This document shows positions 1 to 8,201 of a stretch of 64,000 bases of DNA, piece after piece. Positions within the stretch are counted from its first letter, which is position 1, and each line of letters opens with the position of its first letter. The position numbers and the translations under genes are program-made. The notes beneath the pieces were generated by a model. It ran no database searches. It was given only the letters and a program-made list of their open reading frames with translations, and was not told the origin of the DNA. Source of the stretch: Ruminococcus sp. (lineage in GTDB: Bacteria; Bacillota; Clostridia; Oscillospirales; Ruminococcaceae); contig NZ_JAFUAG010000017.1 of the NCBI RefSeq assembly GCF_017464355.1, positions 62,001 to 126,000 on the forward strand, written 5' to 3'.

Positions 1-263
1 GTATCGTCGTCAATGTGGCCGTAGTCGTTCATTATCCGTGTCCACACTGCCCCGACTATCCTGCCACCGACCTCAGCCCCTAAGGCATAGTCGCCCCTGC
101 GGGTGCCGAAATTTTCGGTGTACACCAAAAGCTCGGGGCGCTCAACTATATCCCGCGGGGGCTTTGCAACACCCTCGTGGATAAATATGGCTTCATAGAG
201 AAAATCCTCCAGCAGCGGGTATTCAGCTTCACGAAAAGGCCTCAGGGAAAATTTTTCTGTCAC
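1..263 (-). CDS. GNAT-family N-acetyltransferase, C-terminus cut off by window edge
   Basis: Only the first ~87 residues are present. They read as the N-terminal half of a GNAT fold: an opening beta strand followed by 'LRPFREAEYPLLEDFL', then 'YALGAEVGGRIVGAVW', the usual beta2-beta3 hairpin where the enzyme packs before the acetyl-CoA loop. The acetyl-CoA loop itself lies beyond the window. I chose the GTG start at 263 because it overlaps the stop of the nitroreductase gene by four bases (GTGA), so the two are translationally coupled. Last gene of a minus-strand operon of three. The acyl acceptor cannot be inferred from this fragment. Confidence 0.7.
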   Translation of the reverse strand, partial: MTEKFSLRPFREAEYPLLEDFLYEAIFIHEGVAKPPRDIVERPELLVYTENFGTRRGDYALGAEVGGRIVGAVWTRIMNDYGHIDDD

Positions 264-754
264 AGATAATGCACCCTGCTTTCCTCAAATCTGTCCTGCT
301 GAGATTTTTCCTCAGCGGGATAGCCCACAGGCACCACCGCAAAGGCACGGAGGTCTTCGCCTATGCCCAGCACGGCCTCGGCCTTTTCCATTCTGTCTTC
401 AAGGGGTGCTGCGCACAGCCATACTCCGCCCAGGCCGAGGGAGTCTATCTCCAGCAGAAGATTTTCCGTGGCGCAGGAAAGGTCGATAAGGGCAGTTTCG
501 CCCCAGCGCAGCCCCTTGGTGCGGTAGCAGGGCACTATAACGAGGGGCGCATTTTTTGCGCAGGCGGCATAGGGGCTTATCTCGGAAAGGCGGGCTATCT
601 TCTCCTTGTCCTTTACCACAAAAAACTCCCAGGGCTGCTGGTTGCCTGCTGAGGGTGCAGCCATGGCCGCACGCAGCAGCTGTGTTATCTTCTCGTCCTC
701 CACGGGCTTGTCCTGATATTTTCTTATGCTCACTCTTGTGAATATCTCGTTCAT
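260..754 (-). CDS. Nitroreductase-family FMN oxidoreductase
   Basis: 164 residues, the short form of the nitroreductase superfamily: flavin enzymes that use NAD(P)H to reduce nitro compounds, quinones or flavins. The N-terminal FMN-phosphate binding motif is clear ('RVSIRKYQDKPV', Arg-Ser-x-Arg type), followed by 'AAMAAPSAGNQQPWEF', which packs on the flavin, and a C-terminal 'VVPVGYPAEE' typical of the family. Start is supported by AAGGAGG eight bases upstream. The stop of the upstream small gene directly abuts this ATG, and the downstream acetyltransferase overlaps by four bases, so this is the middle gene of an operon. Substrate is unknown. Confidence 0.88.
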   Translation of the reverse strand: MNEIFTRVSIRKYQDKPVEDEKITQLLRAAMAAPSAGNQQPWEFFVVKDKEKIARLSEISPYAACAKNAPLVIVPCYRTKGLRWGETALIDLSCATENLLLEIDSLGLGGVWLCAAPLEDRMEKAEAVLGIGEDLRAFAVVPVGYPAEEKSQQDRFEESRVHYL

Positions 755-958
755 TTATTTATCCTCCTTGGAATACTCGTTTATTTCTTCATCGGTGATA
801 TGGCTGCCTATGTCCCAGCCCCTGCGGTAGGCCTCTCTGTCGGGGACTTTGATCTTTCTGCCGTCTTCTAGGGTCAGCGTGACCATAGGCTCCTCCCCCG
901 GGAGAAAGCCCTCGCAGCCGTTGTCGGGTTCGAGCAGGTCGGTTATAAGGTATCTCAT
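755..958 (-). CDS. Small conserved-looking protein, function unknown
   Basis: 67 residues, acidic, starting MRYLITDLL and containing the stretch 'VTLTLEDGRKIKVPDREAY'. I recognise no named family. I set the start at 958 rather than the in-frame ATG at 976 because an AAAGGAG ribosome binding site lies between them, seven bases before 958. A TTGCAA/TATAAT promoter sits just upstream at 991-1019, and the stop abuts the nitroreductase start, so it is the first gene of a three-gene operon. Its consistent coding signal and strong ribosome binding site argue that it is real. Confidence 0.7.
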   Translation of the reverse strand: MRYLITDLLEPDNGCEGFLPGEEPMVTLTLEDGRKIKVPDREAYRRGWDIGSHITDEEINEYSKEDK

Positions 959-990
959 GGGAAAAACTCCTTTCATTATGCCGTGCTTTG

Positions 991-1019
991 ATTATACACT
1001 ATTTCCGGAGAATTTGCAA
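991..1019 (-). promoter_or_regulatory. Promoter of the small protein-nitroreductase-GNAT operon
   Basis: On the minus strand TTGCAA (1014-1019) and TATAAT (991-996) are separated by 17 bases. It lies back to back with the Nudix promoter, giving a compact divergent control region. Confidence 0.7.
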
Positions 1020-1031
1020 GGGCTGCCTGCG

Positions 1032-1060
1032 TTGACGGCTCTGCGGAAATGTGGTATAAT
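1032..1060 (+). promoter_or_regulatory. Promoter of the Nudix-esterase-carbonic anhydrase run
   Basis: TTGACG (1032-1037) and TATAAT (1055-1060) with a 17-base spacer, about 40 bases before the Nudix start. Confidence 0.75.
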
Positions 1061-1099
1061 CATCTTGAGAAAATGCTTTGACGAACAGGAGATGTGTTT

Positions 1100-1654
1100 A
1101 TGGAACTTCTTGATATAGTAGATGAAAACGGCGAGCCCACGGGGCAGACGGTTGACCGTGCCGAAGCCCACGCAAAGGGTGTGCGCCACAGGACCTCGCA
1201 CCTATGGCTGCTGAGGGAGAAAGAGGGCGGGGTGCAGATACTTCTGCAAAAGCGTGCAGATGACAAGCCCTCGTATCCGGGCTGCTATGATATATCCAGC
1301 GCAGGCCACATACCTGCGGGAGATGACTTTGCCGTATCCGCCCTGCGGGAGCTGAGGGAGGAGCTGGGACTTTCTGCCAATGAGGAGGAGCTTATCCCCA
1401 TAGGCAAGCGCACTATCGTCAGCGATGAGGTCTTCTTCGGGAAAGAGTTCCACGACAGGCAGGTGTCGAAGGTGTTCGTTCTCTGGAAAGACACAGAAGA
1501 ATTCACCCTGCAGCGTGAGGAGGTCAGCGCCGTGGTCTGGAAGGACTTTGCGGCCTGCTTTGAAGATGTTGCCAATGACCGTATAAAGCACTGTATCGCC
1601 GTTGAGGAGCTGCAGATGATAAAGGACTACCTTGCCCGTGAGGGCAGGCTGTAG
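1100..1654 (+). CDS. Nudix hydrolase, IPP-isomerase-like/YfcD type
   Basis: 184 residues. Nudix enzymes cleave nucleoside diphosphates linked to another moiety, using metal ions held by the Nudix box. The box is seen at about residues 71-93, Gly-x5-Asp-x7-REL-x-EE-x-GL. The first acidic residue is Asp rather than Glu, as in the YfcD/isopentenyl-diphosphate isomerase-like subgroup. The N-terminus ('DENGEPTGQTVDRAEAH', then 'HRTSHLWLL') also fits that subgroup. Start is the ATG at 1100, eight bases after AGGAG; the GTG at 1094 is too close to that site. First gene of a plus-strand series; substrate unknown. Confidence 0.88.
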   Translation: MELLDIVDENGEPTGQTVDRAEAHAKGVRHRTSHLWLLREKEGGVQILLQKRADDKPSYPGCYDISSAGHIPAGDDFAVSALRELREELGLSANEEELIPIGKRTIVSDEVFFGKEFHDRQVSKVFVLWKDTEEFTLQREEVSAVVWKDFAACFEDVANDRIKHCIAVEELQMIKDYLAREGRL

Positions 1655-1669
1655 GTCGGGGGGCAGGAT

Positions 1670-2389
1670 ATGGAAAAGCTTGCCATTGCAGGACGTGCCT
1701 GCTTTTTTGAAAAGGGGGCTGACCCCGCATATCTGCTGATACAGCCCGTGGACGAACATGAAGTCCCCATGCTTGAAGCCGAGGTATCTCACATAAGGGC
1801 GCTGACAAAGCAGGACTTCGCTTATCTGGCCTTTATGGTGGGCGACTGGAACAGCGAGCTTTCGCCTTGGGCTGCCCCGCCTGTTTTCGGCAATGAGGCC
1901 TTCGGGGGCGGCGGTGAGAGTACCCTTGATTTGCTGACGGACAGCATACTTCCAAAAGCGGCGGAAGACCTTGGCATCAGCGGCCTGCCCCTTGTCATCG
2001 GGGGATATTCCCTGGCGGGGCTTTTTGCCCTGTGGGCTGTTTATCGGAGGGATATCTTCTCTGCCGCGGCCTGCGCCTCGCCCTCGGTGTGGTTCGGGGG
2101 CTGGAGGAAGTTTGCTGAGGTCCACAGGCCCCTTGCAGAGGCTGTGTACCTGAGTATCGGCAATAAAGAGGAAAAAGCCCGCAGCAGGACCCTTGCGGCT
2201 GTGGGGGACAATATCCGCAGACAGCATGAGCTGCTGAATGAGCAGGGCATAGCTGCGGTGCTGGAAATAAACGAGGGGAATCATTTCAAGGACGCTGACC
2301 TGAGAACGGCCAGAGCCTTTGCATGGTGCCTTGACAAGCTTTCGGAAAGGAGATACAATAATGAATGTGCAGGGCAGTTTATCCGCTAA
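1670..2389 (+). CDS. Alpha/beta-hydrolase-fold esterase
   Basis: 239 residues. The nucleophile elbow Gly-Tyr-Ser-Leu-Ala-Gly is followed by a helix, and a C-terminal 'GNHFKD' supplies the likely catalytic His, the arrangement of esterase-D/Fes-like serine esterases. The long central stretch 'ASPSVWFGGW' is characteristic of the IroE/Fes-type putative esterase group. No signal peptide, so cytoplasmic. It begins 15 bases after the Nudix gene, and its last 29 bases overlap the start of the carbonic anhydrase gene, so it is co-transcribed with both. Substrate is not predictable; a siderophore or acyl-ester hydrolase is possible. Confidence 0.8.
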   Translation: MEKLAIAGRACFFEKGADPAYLLIQPVDEHEVPMLEAEVSHIRALTKQDFAYLAFMVGDWNSELSPWAAPPVFGNEAFGGGGESTLDLLTDSILPKAAEDLGISGLPLVIGGYSLAGLFALWAVYRRDIFSAAACASPSVWFGGWRKFAEVHRPLAEAVYLSIGNKEEKARSRTLAAVGDNIRRQHELLNEQGIAAVLEINEGNHFKDADLRTARAFAWCLDKLSERRYNNECAGQFIR

Positions 2390-2933
2390 GGAAGCCCTTG
2401 AACGGCTCAAAGAGGGCAACAGGAAATATATGGGGCTGGCCACGGCGGCGGGAGATATCTCCCCTGAAAAGCGAAAGCAGACCCTGAAAAAAGGGCAGCA
2501 GCCCTACGCTATCATCATCTCCTGCTCCGATTCAAGGGTCATACCCGAGAGCGTATTCAGCGCAGGCATAGGCGACCTGTTCGTCATCAGGGTGGCAGGC
2601 AACGTCATAGATGACCACCAGCTGGGCTCTATAGAATATGCCGCAGAACACCTGGGCGCCAAGCTGATACTCGTTCTCGGCCACGACCATTGCGGCGCCG
2701 TGGACGCAGCTATCAACCACGACCCCGAGGGGTATATAAAATTCATCACCGATGAGATAAAGCTGGCCATCGGCGACGAGAAAGACGACTACAGAGCCTG
2801 CTGCCTGAACGTCCGCAGGAGCATTGATATGATAGAGAGCAGCTTTGAGATACACCGCGAGGAAGAACACGGCCTGAAGGTCATGGGGGCGCTGTATCAT
2901 CTGGCAGACGGCTCGGTGGAATTCGGGATATGA
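2361..2933 (+). CDS. Beta-class carbonic anhydrase
   Basis: 190 residues; interconverts CO2 and bicarbonate in the cytoplasm. Zinc ligands and the catalytic dyad of beta-class enzymes are present: Cys55 and the Asp57-Arg59 pair in 'SCSDSRV', then His108 and Cys111 in 'GHDHCGA'. Length matches bacterial beta-carbonic anhydrases. The start at 2361 follows AAAGGAG by eight bases and lies inside the end of the esterase gene; an in-frame start at 2319 has no comparable site. Bicarbonate supply is useful to an anaerobe that fixes CO2 in succinate formation, but that link is inference. Confidence 0.95.
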   Translation: MNVQGSLSAKEALERLKEGNRKYMGLATAAGDISPEKRKQTLKKGQQPYAIIISCSDSRVIPESVFSAGIGDLFVIRVAGNVIDDHQLGSIEYAAEHLGAKLILVLGHDHCGAVDAAINHDPEGYIKFITDEIKLAIGDEKDDYRACCLNVRRSIDMIESSFEIHREEEHGLKVMGALYHLADGSVEFGI

Positions 2934-2949
2934 CCGAAAGGAGAAAGCT

Positions 2950-3192
2950 ATGACTTACGAAGAAGCAATAAAGTCCATAAGCACGGGTAGATACCGCCAC
3001 TACAAGGGCAATAAATATGAGGTCATTGGCATAGCAAGGCATTCGGAAACGCTGGAGCCTATGGTGGTGTACAAAGCCCTCTACGGTGAGGGCGGCATAT
3101 GGGTGCGGCCCGCCGAGATGTGGGGGCAGACGGTAGATGACAAGGGTACCCTGCGCTTTGCGCCCCTCAGAGAACAGGAGGGCGAGGAATGA
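2950..3192 (+). CDS. DUF1653-family protein
   Basis: 80 residues, a single DUF1653 domain: 'GRYRHYKGNKYEVIGIARHSE', then 'MVVYKALYG' and a C-terminal 'WVRPAEMW'. The family is a small beta-rich domain of unknown role, widespread in bacteria. GAAAGGAG lies seven bases before the ATG. The next gene overlaps it by four bases (ATGA), indicating translational coupling. Confidence 0.88.
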   Translation: MTYEEAIKSISTGRYRHYKGNKYEVIGIARHSETLEPMVVYKALYGEGGIWVRPAEMWGQTVDDKGTLRFAPLREQEGEE

Positions 3193-3734
3193 AGCTGTGC
3201 GTATTTTTCCCCGGGATAGGCTACCACTGCGACAAGCCCCTGCTCTACTATGGGGGGAGGCTTGCAAAGTCCATGGGCTATGAGACCATAGCGCTTAAGT
3301 ACAGCGACTTCCCAAGAGGCGCCAAAGGCAATGATGACAAGATACATACCGCCGCCGACCATGCCCTCATGCAAAGCGAGCAGCAGCTGGCGGATATAGA
3401 CTTTTCTGCATATGAAAAGGTGGTGCTGGTAGGCAAAAGCATAGGCACCGCCGCCTGTACAGCGTTCAGGGAGAAGCATTCCGTAAAGGCCGAATGCGTG
3501 CTGCTGACACCCCTTGCTGTCACCTTTGAACATGATACCGTGGACAGCGTAGCTTTCCACGGCACCGCAGACCCCTGGGCAGATACTGCGGAGATAAGGC
3601 GGCTTTGCAAAGAAAGGGGCATACCGTTGTATGAGTATGAGAATGCTGACCATTCGCTGGAAACAGGGGACGTGACGAAAAATATCGAAACGGTGAAAGA
3701 TGTGACAGAAAAGCTCAGGCAGGTGCTGGAATAA
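3189..3734 (+). CDS. Small alpha/beta hydrolase
   Basis: 181 residues with a complete hydrolase-fold triad: nucleophile in Gly-Lys-Ser-Ile-Gly, Asp in 'HGTADPWAD' and His in 'NADHSLE'. The N-terminus 'CVFFPGIGYHCDKPLLYY' is the strand and oxyanion region of the fold. No signal peptide. It overlaps the DUF1653 gene by ATGA and is the last gene before a hairpin terminator. Similar short hydrolases are often annotated only as phosphoglycolate- or acyl-hydrolase-like; the substrate is unknown. Confidence 0.8.
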   Translation: MKLCVFFPGIGYHCDKPLLYYGGRLAKSMGYETIALKYSDFPRGAKGNDDKIHTAADHALMQSEQQLADIDFSAYEKVVLVGKSIGTAACTAFREKHSVKAECVLLTPLAVTFEHDTVDSVAFHGTADPWADTAEIRRLCKERGIPLYEYENADHSLETGDVTKNIETVKDVTEKLRQVLE

Positions 3735-3743
3735 AAACAAACG

Positions 3744-3769
3744 CCCGGGAGTACCGCAATACTCCCGGG
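3744..3769. terminator. Bidirectional hairpin terminator
   Basis: Perfect 10-bp stem CCCGGGAGTA/TACTCCCGGG with a six-base loop. On the minus strand it is followed by TTTGTTTTT, so it mainly ends the phosphoglucomutase transcript; on the plus strand it follows the hydrolase stop with only a weak T tail. Confidence 0.85.
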
Positions 3770-3793
3770 TGATATCATTTGTGTGATAATTTA

Positions 3794-5515
3794 TCAGAAA
3801 CCGAGTATCTTCTTGAAATCAGCCTTAAGGGCAGCCTCGGTAGCCTCGGCATCAGCTCTGGTGTCGCCGATAGCTGTGTAGTAAGCCTTGATCTTGGGCT
3901 CGGTACCCGAGGGTCTAATGATAACGCTGGCACCCTGTTCGAGGTTGAAAGCAAGTACATCGGACTTGGGCAGTGTCAGCACGGTCTTCTCGCCTGTTGC
4001 GCAGTCGGTCTGCTCGCTGGCAGCGTAGTCAGCAACAGATATGGTCTTAAGACCTGCGATCTCCTTGGGAGCATTTGCTCTCAAGCCCGCCATGATCTCC
4101 TTCATCTTCTCCATGCCGCTGGCACCCTCGCACTGGAAGGACTCCTGGCTGTGGAGATAGTTGCCGTACTGCTTGTACAGCTCTTCTCTTGCCTGCAGCA
4201 GGGTTATGCCCTTGGTGCGGTAGAAGGCTGCCATCTCGCAGATGAGCATGGAAGCTACTACAGCGTCCTTGTCACGGACATAGGAACCTGCCAGATAACC
4301 GTAGCTCTCCTCAAAACCGAAGATGTATCTGTCAGCCTCGTTGTCCTTCTCCAGGAAGCCTATCTGCTCACCGATGAACTTGAAGCCTGTCAGCACGTTC
4401 CTCAGCTCAACGCCGTATTCCTCTGCTATCTTGCAGCAGATATCGGTGGTAACTATGGTCTTAACTGCAACAGGTGCCTTGGGCATGGTGCCCAGCGCAG
4501 TTCTCTCCTGGCAGATGTATTTGAGCAGCATAGCGCCTACCTCGTTGCCCGAGAACAGCACATAGCTGCCGTCGGGGGCGGGAACAGCGATGCCCACACG
4601 GTCACAGTCGGGGTCGGTGGCCAGCAGAAGATCGGGCTTTACCTTGTCGCAAAGCTCCAGACCCTTAGCAAGCGCTTCTCTGATCTCAGGGTTCGGGAAA
4701 GGACAGGTGGGGAAGTTTCCGTCAGGGTTCTCCTGCTCGGGAACAACAGTTACTTCCTTTATGCCTATCTTCTTCAGTATAGCGCGGACGGGCTTGTTGC
4801 CTGTGCCGTTGAGGGGTGTGTAAACTACCTTGAGACCGCTGTCAGCCACCAGGTCGGTGTGTATGCCCTGCTCAGCCACCTTGTCAAGGTACTTGTCGAT
4901 AACTTCCTGACCGATGTACTCGATCATGCCGCTTCTGATACCCTCTTCAAAATCCATGACCTTGGCGCCGCCGAACATGGCAACGTCATTTATCTTGCCG
5001 ATAACGGTGTTTGCAGCGTCCAGTGTGATCTGGCAGCCGTCATCGCCGTATACCTTGTAGCCGTTGTACTTGGCGGGGTTGTGGGAAGCTGTTACCATAA
5101 CGCCTGCCTGACAGCCCAGCTCCCTTACAGCCCATGAAAGGCAGGGGGTAGGCATAAGCTCAGGGTAGATGTATGCCTTTATGCCGTTGGCAGCCATAAC
5201 TGCTGCGGTGGCTTTTGCAAATACATCAGACTTGATACGGGAGTCAAAAGAGATAGCTACCTTTGCGTTCTTGTAGGTCTCGTTCACATAGTCAGCCAGA
5301 CCCTGTGTAGCCCTCCTGATAGTATAGATATTCAGCCTGTAGGCACCTGCGCCGATAACACCGCGCAGACCGCCTGTGCCGAATTCAAGATCTCTGTAAA
5401 AACGATCGAGTATAGCCTCATCGTCACCTGCTATGGACTTGAGTTCAGCAGTCAGATCGGGATCCTCGGTAGCCTTTTCGCACCACAGCTGATAGAGTTC
5501 GGTTTCTTTGCTCAT
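3794..5515 (-). CDS. pgcA: Phosphoglucomutase/phosphomannomutase
   Basis: 573 residues, the length of Firmicute alpha-phosphoglucomutases, which interconvert glucose-1-phosphate and glucose-6-phosphate for glycogen, cell-wall and UDP-glucose synthesis. All four active-site loops are present: phosphoserine loop 'TASHNP' (Ser144), metal loop 'DPDCDRVG', sugar loop 'GFEESYGY' and phosphate-binding 'RPSGTEPK' near the C-terminus. Start at 5515 follows GAGGTG. A longer in-frame reading to 5584 has no ribosome binding site. Monocistronic, between its own promoter at 5611-5638 and the terminator at 3744-3769. Confidence 0.95.
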   Translation of the reverse strand: MSKETELYQLWCEKATEDPDLTAELKSIAGDDEAILDRFYRDLEFGTGGLRGVIGAGAYRLNIYTIRRATQGLADYVNETYKNAKVAISFDSRIKSDVFAKATAAVMAANGIKAYIYPELMPTPCLSWAVRELGCQAGVMVTASHNPAKYNGYKVYGDDGCQITLDAANTVIGKINDVAMFGGAKVMDFEEGIRSGMIEYIGQEVIDKYLDKVAEQGIHTDLVADSGLKVVYTPLNGTGNKPVRAILKKIGIKEVTVVPEQENPDGNFPTCPFPNPEIREALAKGLELCDKVKPDLLLATDPDCDRVGIAVPAPDGSYVLFSGNEVGAMLLKYICQERTALGTMPKAPVAVKTIVTTDICCKIAEEYGVELRNVLTGFKFIGEQIGFLEKDNEADRYIFGFEESYGYLAGSYVRDKDAVVASMLICEMAAFYRTKGITLLQAREELYKQYGNYLHSQESFQCEGASGMEKMKEIMAGLRANAPKEIAGLKTISVADYAASEQTDCATGEKTVLTLPKSDVLAFNLEQGASVIIRPSGTEPKIKAYYTAIGDTRADAEATEAALKADFKKILGF

Positions 5516-5610
5516 AAATATCACCTCATCAAAAAATTTTTTACGTAAAACGTAAGTTATCTTTTCTCTCAGAAATAGCGTCAATGCAGTTTGTATGCAC
5601 TTACACCTCT

Positions 5611-5638
5611 ATTATACCATAATTAAAAATTTTCGCAA
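5611..5638 (-). promoter_or_regulatory. Promoter of the phosphoglucomutase gene
   Basis: Minus-strand TTGCGA (5633-5638) and TATAAT (5611-5616), spacer 16. The ~95-base leader includes a small palindrome TTACGTTTTACGTAA. Confidence 0.6.
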
Positions 5639-5720
5639 GGGGGGTAATAGTTTTTTAACAATTATAAACGTTTACGGCTGCGATTTTTAGAAATTCAACA
5701 AAAATTATGGCGAAAGTTAC

Positions 5721-5749
5721 TTGATTATTATTGATGTTTGTGGTATAAT
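5721..5749 (+). promoter_or_regulatory. Promoter of the beta-propeller gene
   Basis: TTGATT (5721-5726) and TATAAT (5744-5749), spacer 17, within an AT-rich divergent region. Confidence 0.7.
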
Positions 5750-5806
5750 AAACAAAATAAGTGCCTGTGCAGAGTATTCGGGCACTGCTGAAAGCGGGTA
5801 AAACAA

Positions 5807-6682
5807 ATGAAGGTAAGAGAGATGAAAGCCTCGAATAACGGCAGGTTTTTCCTGGCGGCGGAGTTCAAGCACAAGCTGGCCGCCTTTGATGCCGTGACAG
5901 GCAGAAAGCTCGGTGAATACGATACAAAGTTTGAAAGCGGCGGCTCCCGTATGTGCATATCGGGGGACGGCAGATATTTTGCCGCAGCAGCCTACGGGCG
6001 GTTCGGCATAACGCTGTACGAAACGGAAACAGGCAAAGCACTGTGGAAGACCATAGCTGTCAAGCGGATACAGCGGCTTTATTTCAGCAATGATGACAAG
6101 CTGATATACGCTGTAAATGCCGAATGCGTAAGGTACACCCTGTCCGCAGAGGACGGCAGTATCATCGCAAAGGACAAGGGCTATGAGAAGTTTGTACCCG
6201 ATGATGAGATAGATGTTTCCATAGTGCGGGAATATCTATGCAGCGGCTGCAGGAGCAAAAAATTCCCCATGCCCCTGCTTGATCTGTGCATAGGTGAGGG
6301 GCGGGTCTTCTGCTCGGTCATGCGCGGGGGACTTGTATGCTGCACCCCCGACCCTGAAGAGCTGTGGTCGGCAGAGAACATCGAGGGCGAGCATTATGTA
6401 AGGCTGGCCTATGTGAAAAAATACGGCTATGTGGCGGCTCAGTGCTACAAGTTCATGGACGGGCGCACCGAGCCTTTCTGCTATGTCGATGTGTTCTCGG
6501 CTAAGACGGGGGAGAAGATATACTCCTTCGGGCTGGGTAAGGACTATGTGTTCGCCTTTGTGAACGGGGGAGAACAGCTTGTGAGCGGCAGCGGCATAGT
6601 CTATGACCTGGGCGAAAAGGGCAGTGCTGTCAGCGGGATGACTTACGATATAGCTGATAATGAAGAAGTTCAGGAAGAATGA
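5807..6682 (+). CDS. WD40-like beta-propeller protein, function unknown
   Basis: 291 residues with repeated short blades of the kind 'AAEFKHKLAAFDAVTGRKLGEY', 'ISGDGRYFAAAAYG..ITLYETETGKALW' and 'VDVFSAKTGEKIYSF'. Each blade ends in the hydrophobic-D-x-x-T-G-K-hydrophobic turn typical of PQQ/WD40-type propellers. No signal peptide or membrane helix. Two cysteine pairs (one near residue 145 and another around 180) are unusual for such a protein. The ribosome binding site is weak. It is followed at 24 bases by the frameshifted gene at 6707. Possibly a scaffold or sensor; no catalytic residues are recognisable. Confidence 0.6.
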   Translation: MKVREMKASNNGRFFLAAEFKHKLAAFDAVTGRKLGEYDTKFESGGSRMCISGDGRYFAAAAYGRFGITLYETETGKALWKTIAVKRIQRLYFSNDDKLIYAVNAECVRYTLSAEDGSIIAKDKGYEKFVPDDEIDVSIVREYLCSGCRSKKFPMPLLDLCIGEGRVFCSVMRGGLVCCTPDPEELWSAENIEGEHYVRLAYVKKYGYVAAQCYKFMDGRTEPFCYVDVFSAKTGEKIYSFGLGKDYVFAFVNGGEQLVSGSGIVYDLGEKGSAVSGMTYDIADNEEVQEE

Positions 6683-6706
6683 CAGCACCATGAGGAGGCA
6701 GATACC

Positions 6707-7157
6707 ATGTCACACAGCGGGAAGCCCGCAGGGATAAAGCGCTTTAAGACCGTCCTGCTGCTTGCAGCCCTTATCGTGATACCGAATGTTGTTTTCGGGC
6801 TGGCGGCAGCCCTGACGGATCTGGTGAGAACTTACAGGGACATAAGCGTGTTCCCCGGGGAAAAGCTTGAAAGGATAGAGATAAACGGCGAGATACCGCC
6901 CTGTTTTTCAAGGGAGGATATGGAACTTGCTGCTGACGCTGCTGTCGGTGGAGTATGCTTACGGGCTTGAACAACACCTTGAGAGCAGCTGTCCCGAAAG
7001 CGATGATAACTGCCGCATGGTACTGCGCTGCTGTGAATACAATTACGGCGACGATGCCGCAAATATCCCCGTACACAGCAGGCATTGCCCCTTTGCGGTA
7101 CTGGTGAGAGATGACGAAGCTTCTCCGTGGAGAGTTACAGAACACGGATATATTTAA
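6707..7157 (+). pseudogene. Frameshifted membrane-anchored protein with C-terminal 'WILVR..W..HGY'-type domain
   Basis: The first frame (6707-6970) encodes an N-terminal membrane anchor of about 20 hydrophobic residues, then 'SREDMELAADAAV', and stops. A second frame one base further on continues to 7157 with '..FAVLVRDDEASPWRVTEHGY'. From memory, clostridial proteins in which 'YSEEDIxxAxDxVxxxF' is followed about 100 residues later by '(W)ILVRxxxGxWxxxDxGY' form one domain, so the two pieces belong together. A single extra base around 6920-6950 would explain the break; removing it gives a 149-residue product. It could be a genuine null allele, a sequencing indel or, less likely, programmed +1 frameshifting. 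Confidence 0.6.
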
Positions 7158-7184
7158 ATACATATGACCGAGGAGGTAGACACC

Positions 7185-8201
7185 ATGTCAAACAGCGAAT
7201 ACATCACTGAAAAGAGATATTTCCCTTCCAGCGACAAGGGGAAGAAGATATACTACGAGATATACACAAAGCCCGACCTTGTGCCGAAAGCCATAGTACA
7301 GCTTTCTCACGGTATGTGCGAGTATGTGCGCCGCTATCGTCCCTTTGCAAGGTGGCTGAACGACCATGGATATCTGGTGGTAGGCAACGACCACCTCGGC
7401 CACGGCATGACGGCGGCTAAGCTGGCTGAGGAAAAGGACGGGGTCATCGACCCTGCTGAGAATGACGAGCTGGGATATTTTTCTGCCAGGGACGGCTGGC
7501 AGCACTGCGTGGCCGACCTGCACAGGCTCACCCGCATAATGAAGAAGGAATACCCCGACCTGCCTGTTTTCATGTTCGCCCACAGCATGGGCAGCCTGCT
7601 GGCGAGGGCATATGTTACCCAGTACCCCGATGAGCTGGCGGGCGTAGTATACAGCGGCACAGGCGCACAGCTCGGCACCGAGCCCCAGCTGCTGCTCTAT
7701 CTGCAGGGGCTGAAAGCCGTTAAGGGTGCCCGTTTCAGACCGCCCCTGACAGACAAGGCCATGTTCGGCGAATACGGCCTTTACAATACCAAGTCGGGCC
7801 GTGACGGCGGGGGCTGGCTCAACCGTGACCCGGAGGCGGTCATGAAGTACGCTCAGGATCCCTACTGCACTTTCAAGTTCACGGTGAACGGCTTTGAGAA
7901 CCTGGTGGAGGTGAACTATTTCGTCAACCGCAACAAGTGGTTCGAGGATTACCCCAAGGAACTGCCGACCTACATGATATCGGGCAGCAAGGACCCTGTG
8001 GGGGACTGCGGCAGGGGCGTGCTGAAGGTATACAACAAGCTGCGCCTTTATGACTGCGATGTGGAGATGAAGATATACAACGGCGCCAAGCACGAGGTCA
8101 TAAATGAGCTGAACAAGGAAGAAGTCTATGAGGACGTGCTGGGCTTTTTCGAGGGCGTGTCAGCAAACAGAGAGGATGAGGGCGAATGTACGCCAGAATA
8201 A
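7185..8201 (+). CDS. Alpha/beta hydrolase, lysophospholipase/monoacylglycerol lipase-like
   Basis: 338 residues. Family hallmarks: oxyanion segment 'QLSHGMCEY', 'GNDHLGHGMT', nucleophile elbow Ala-His-Ser-Met-Gly-Ser, acid in 'ISGSKDPVGD' and catalytic His in 'GAKHEVINE'. This is the serine hydrolase type that deacylates monoglycerides or lysophospholipids (PldB/MGL group). No signal peptide. Start at 7185 has GAGGAGGT seven bases upstream; an ATG at 7164 precedes that site and is disfavoured. Its last 16 bases overlap the start of the YifB gene in another frame. Confidence 0.85.
   Translation: MSNSEYITEKRYFPSSDKGKKIYYEIYTKPDLVPKAIVQLSHGMCEYVRRYRPFARWLNDHGYLVVGNDHLGHGMTAAKLAEEKDGVIDPAENDELGYFSARDGWQHCVADLHRLTRIMKKEYPDLPVFMFAHSMGSLLARAYVTQYPDELAGVVYSGTGAQLGTEPQLLLYLQGLKAVKGARFRPPLTDKAMFGEYGLYNTKSGRDGGGWLNRDPEAVMKYAQDPYCTFKFTVNGFENLVEVNYFVNRNKWFEDYPKELPTYMISGSKDPVGDCGRGVLKVYNKLRLYDCDVEMKIYNGAKHEVINELNKEEVYEDVLGFFEGVSANREDEGECTPE

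Noticed and set aside
1202-2443. 413-codon minus-strand open frame opposite the Nudix and esterase genes
   Set aside because: It is a shadow: the plus strand carries two genes with full active-site motifs and ribosome binding sites, and the antisense product has no recognisable domain.
3779-5137. 452-codon plus-strand open frame opposite phosphoglucomutase
   Set aside because: Antisense of a highly conserved enzyme; low-complexity Leu/Val-rich product and no ribosome binding site.
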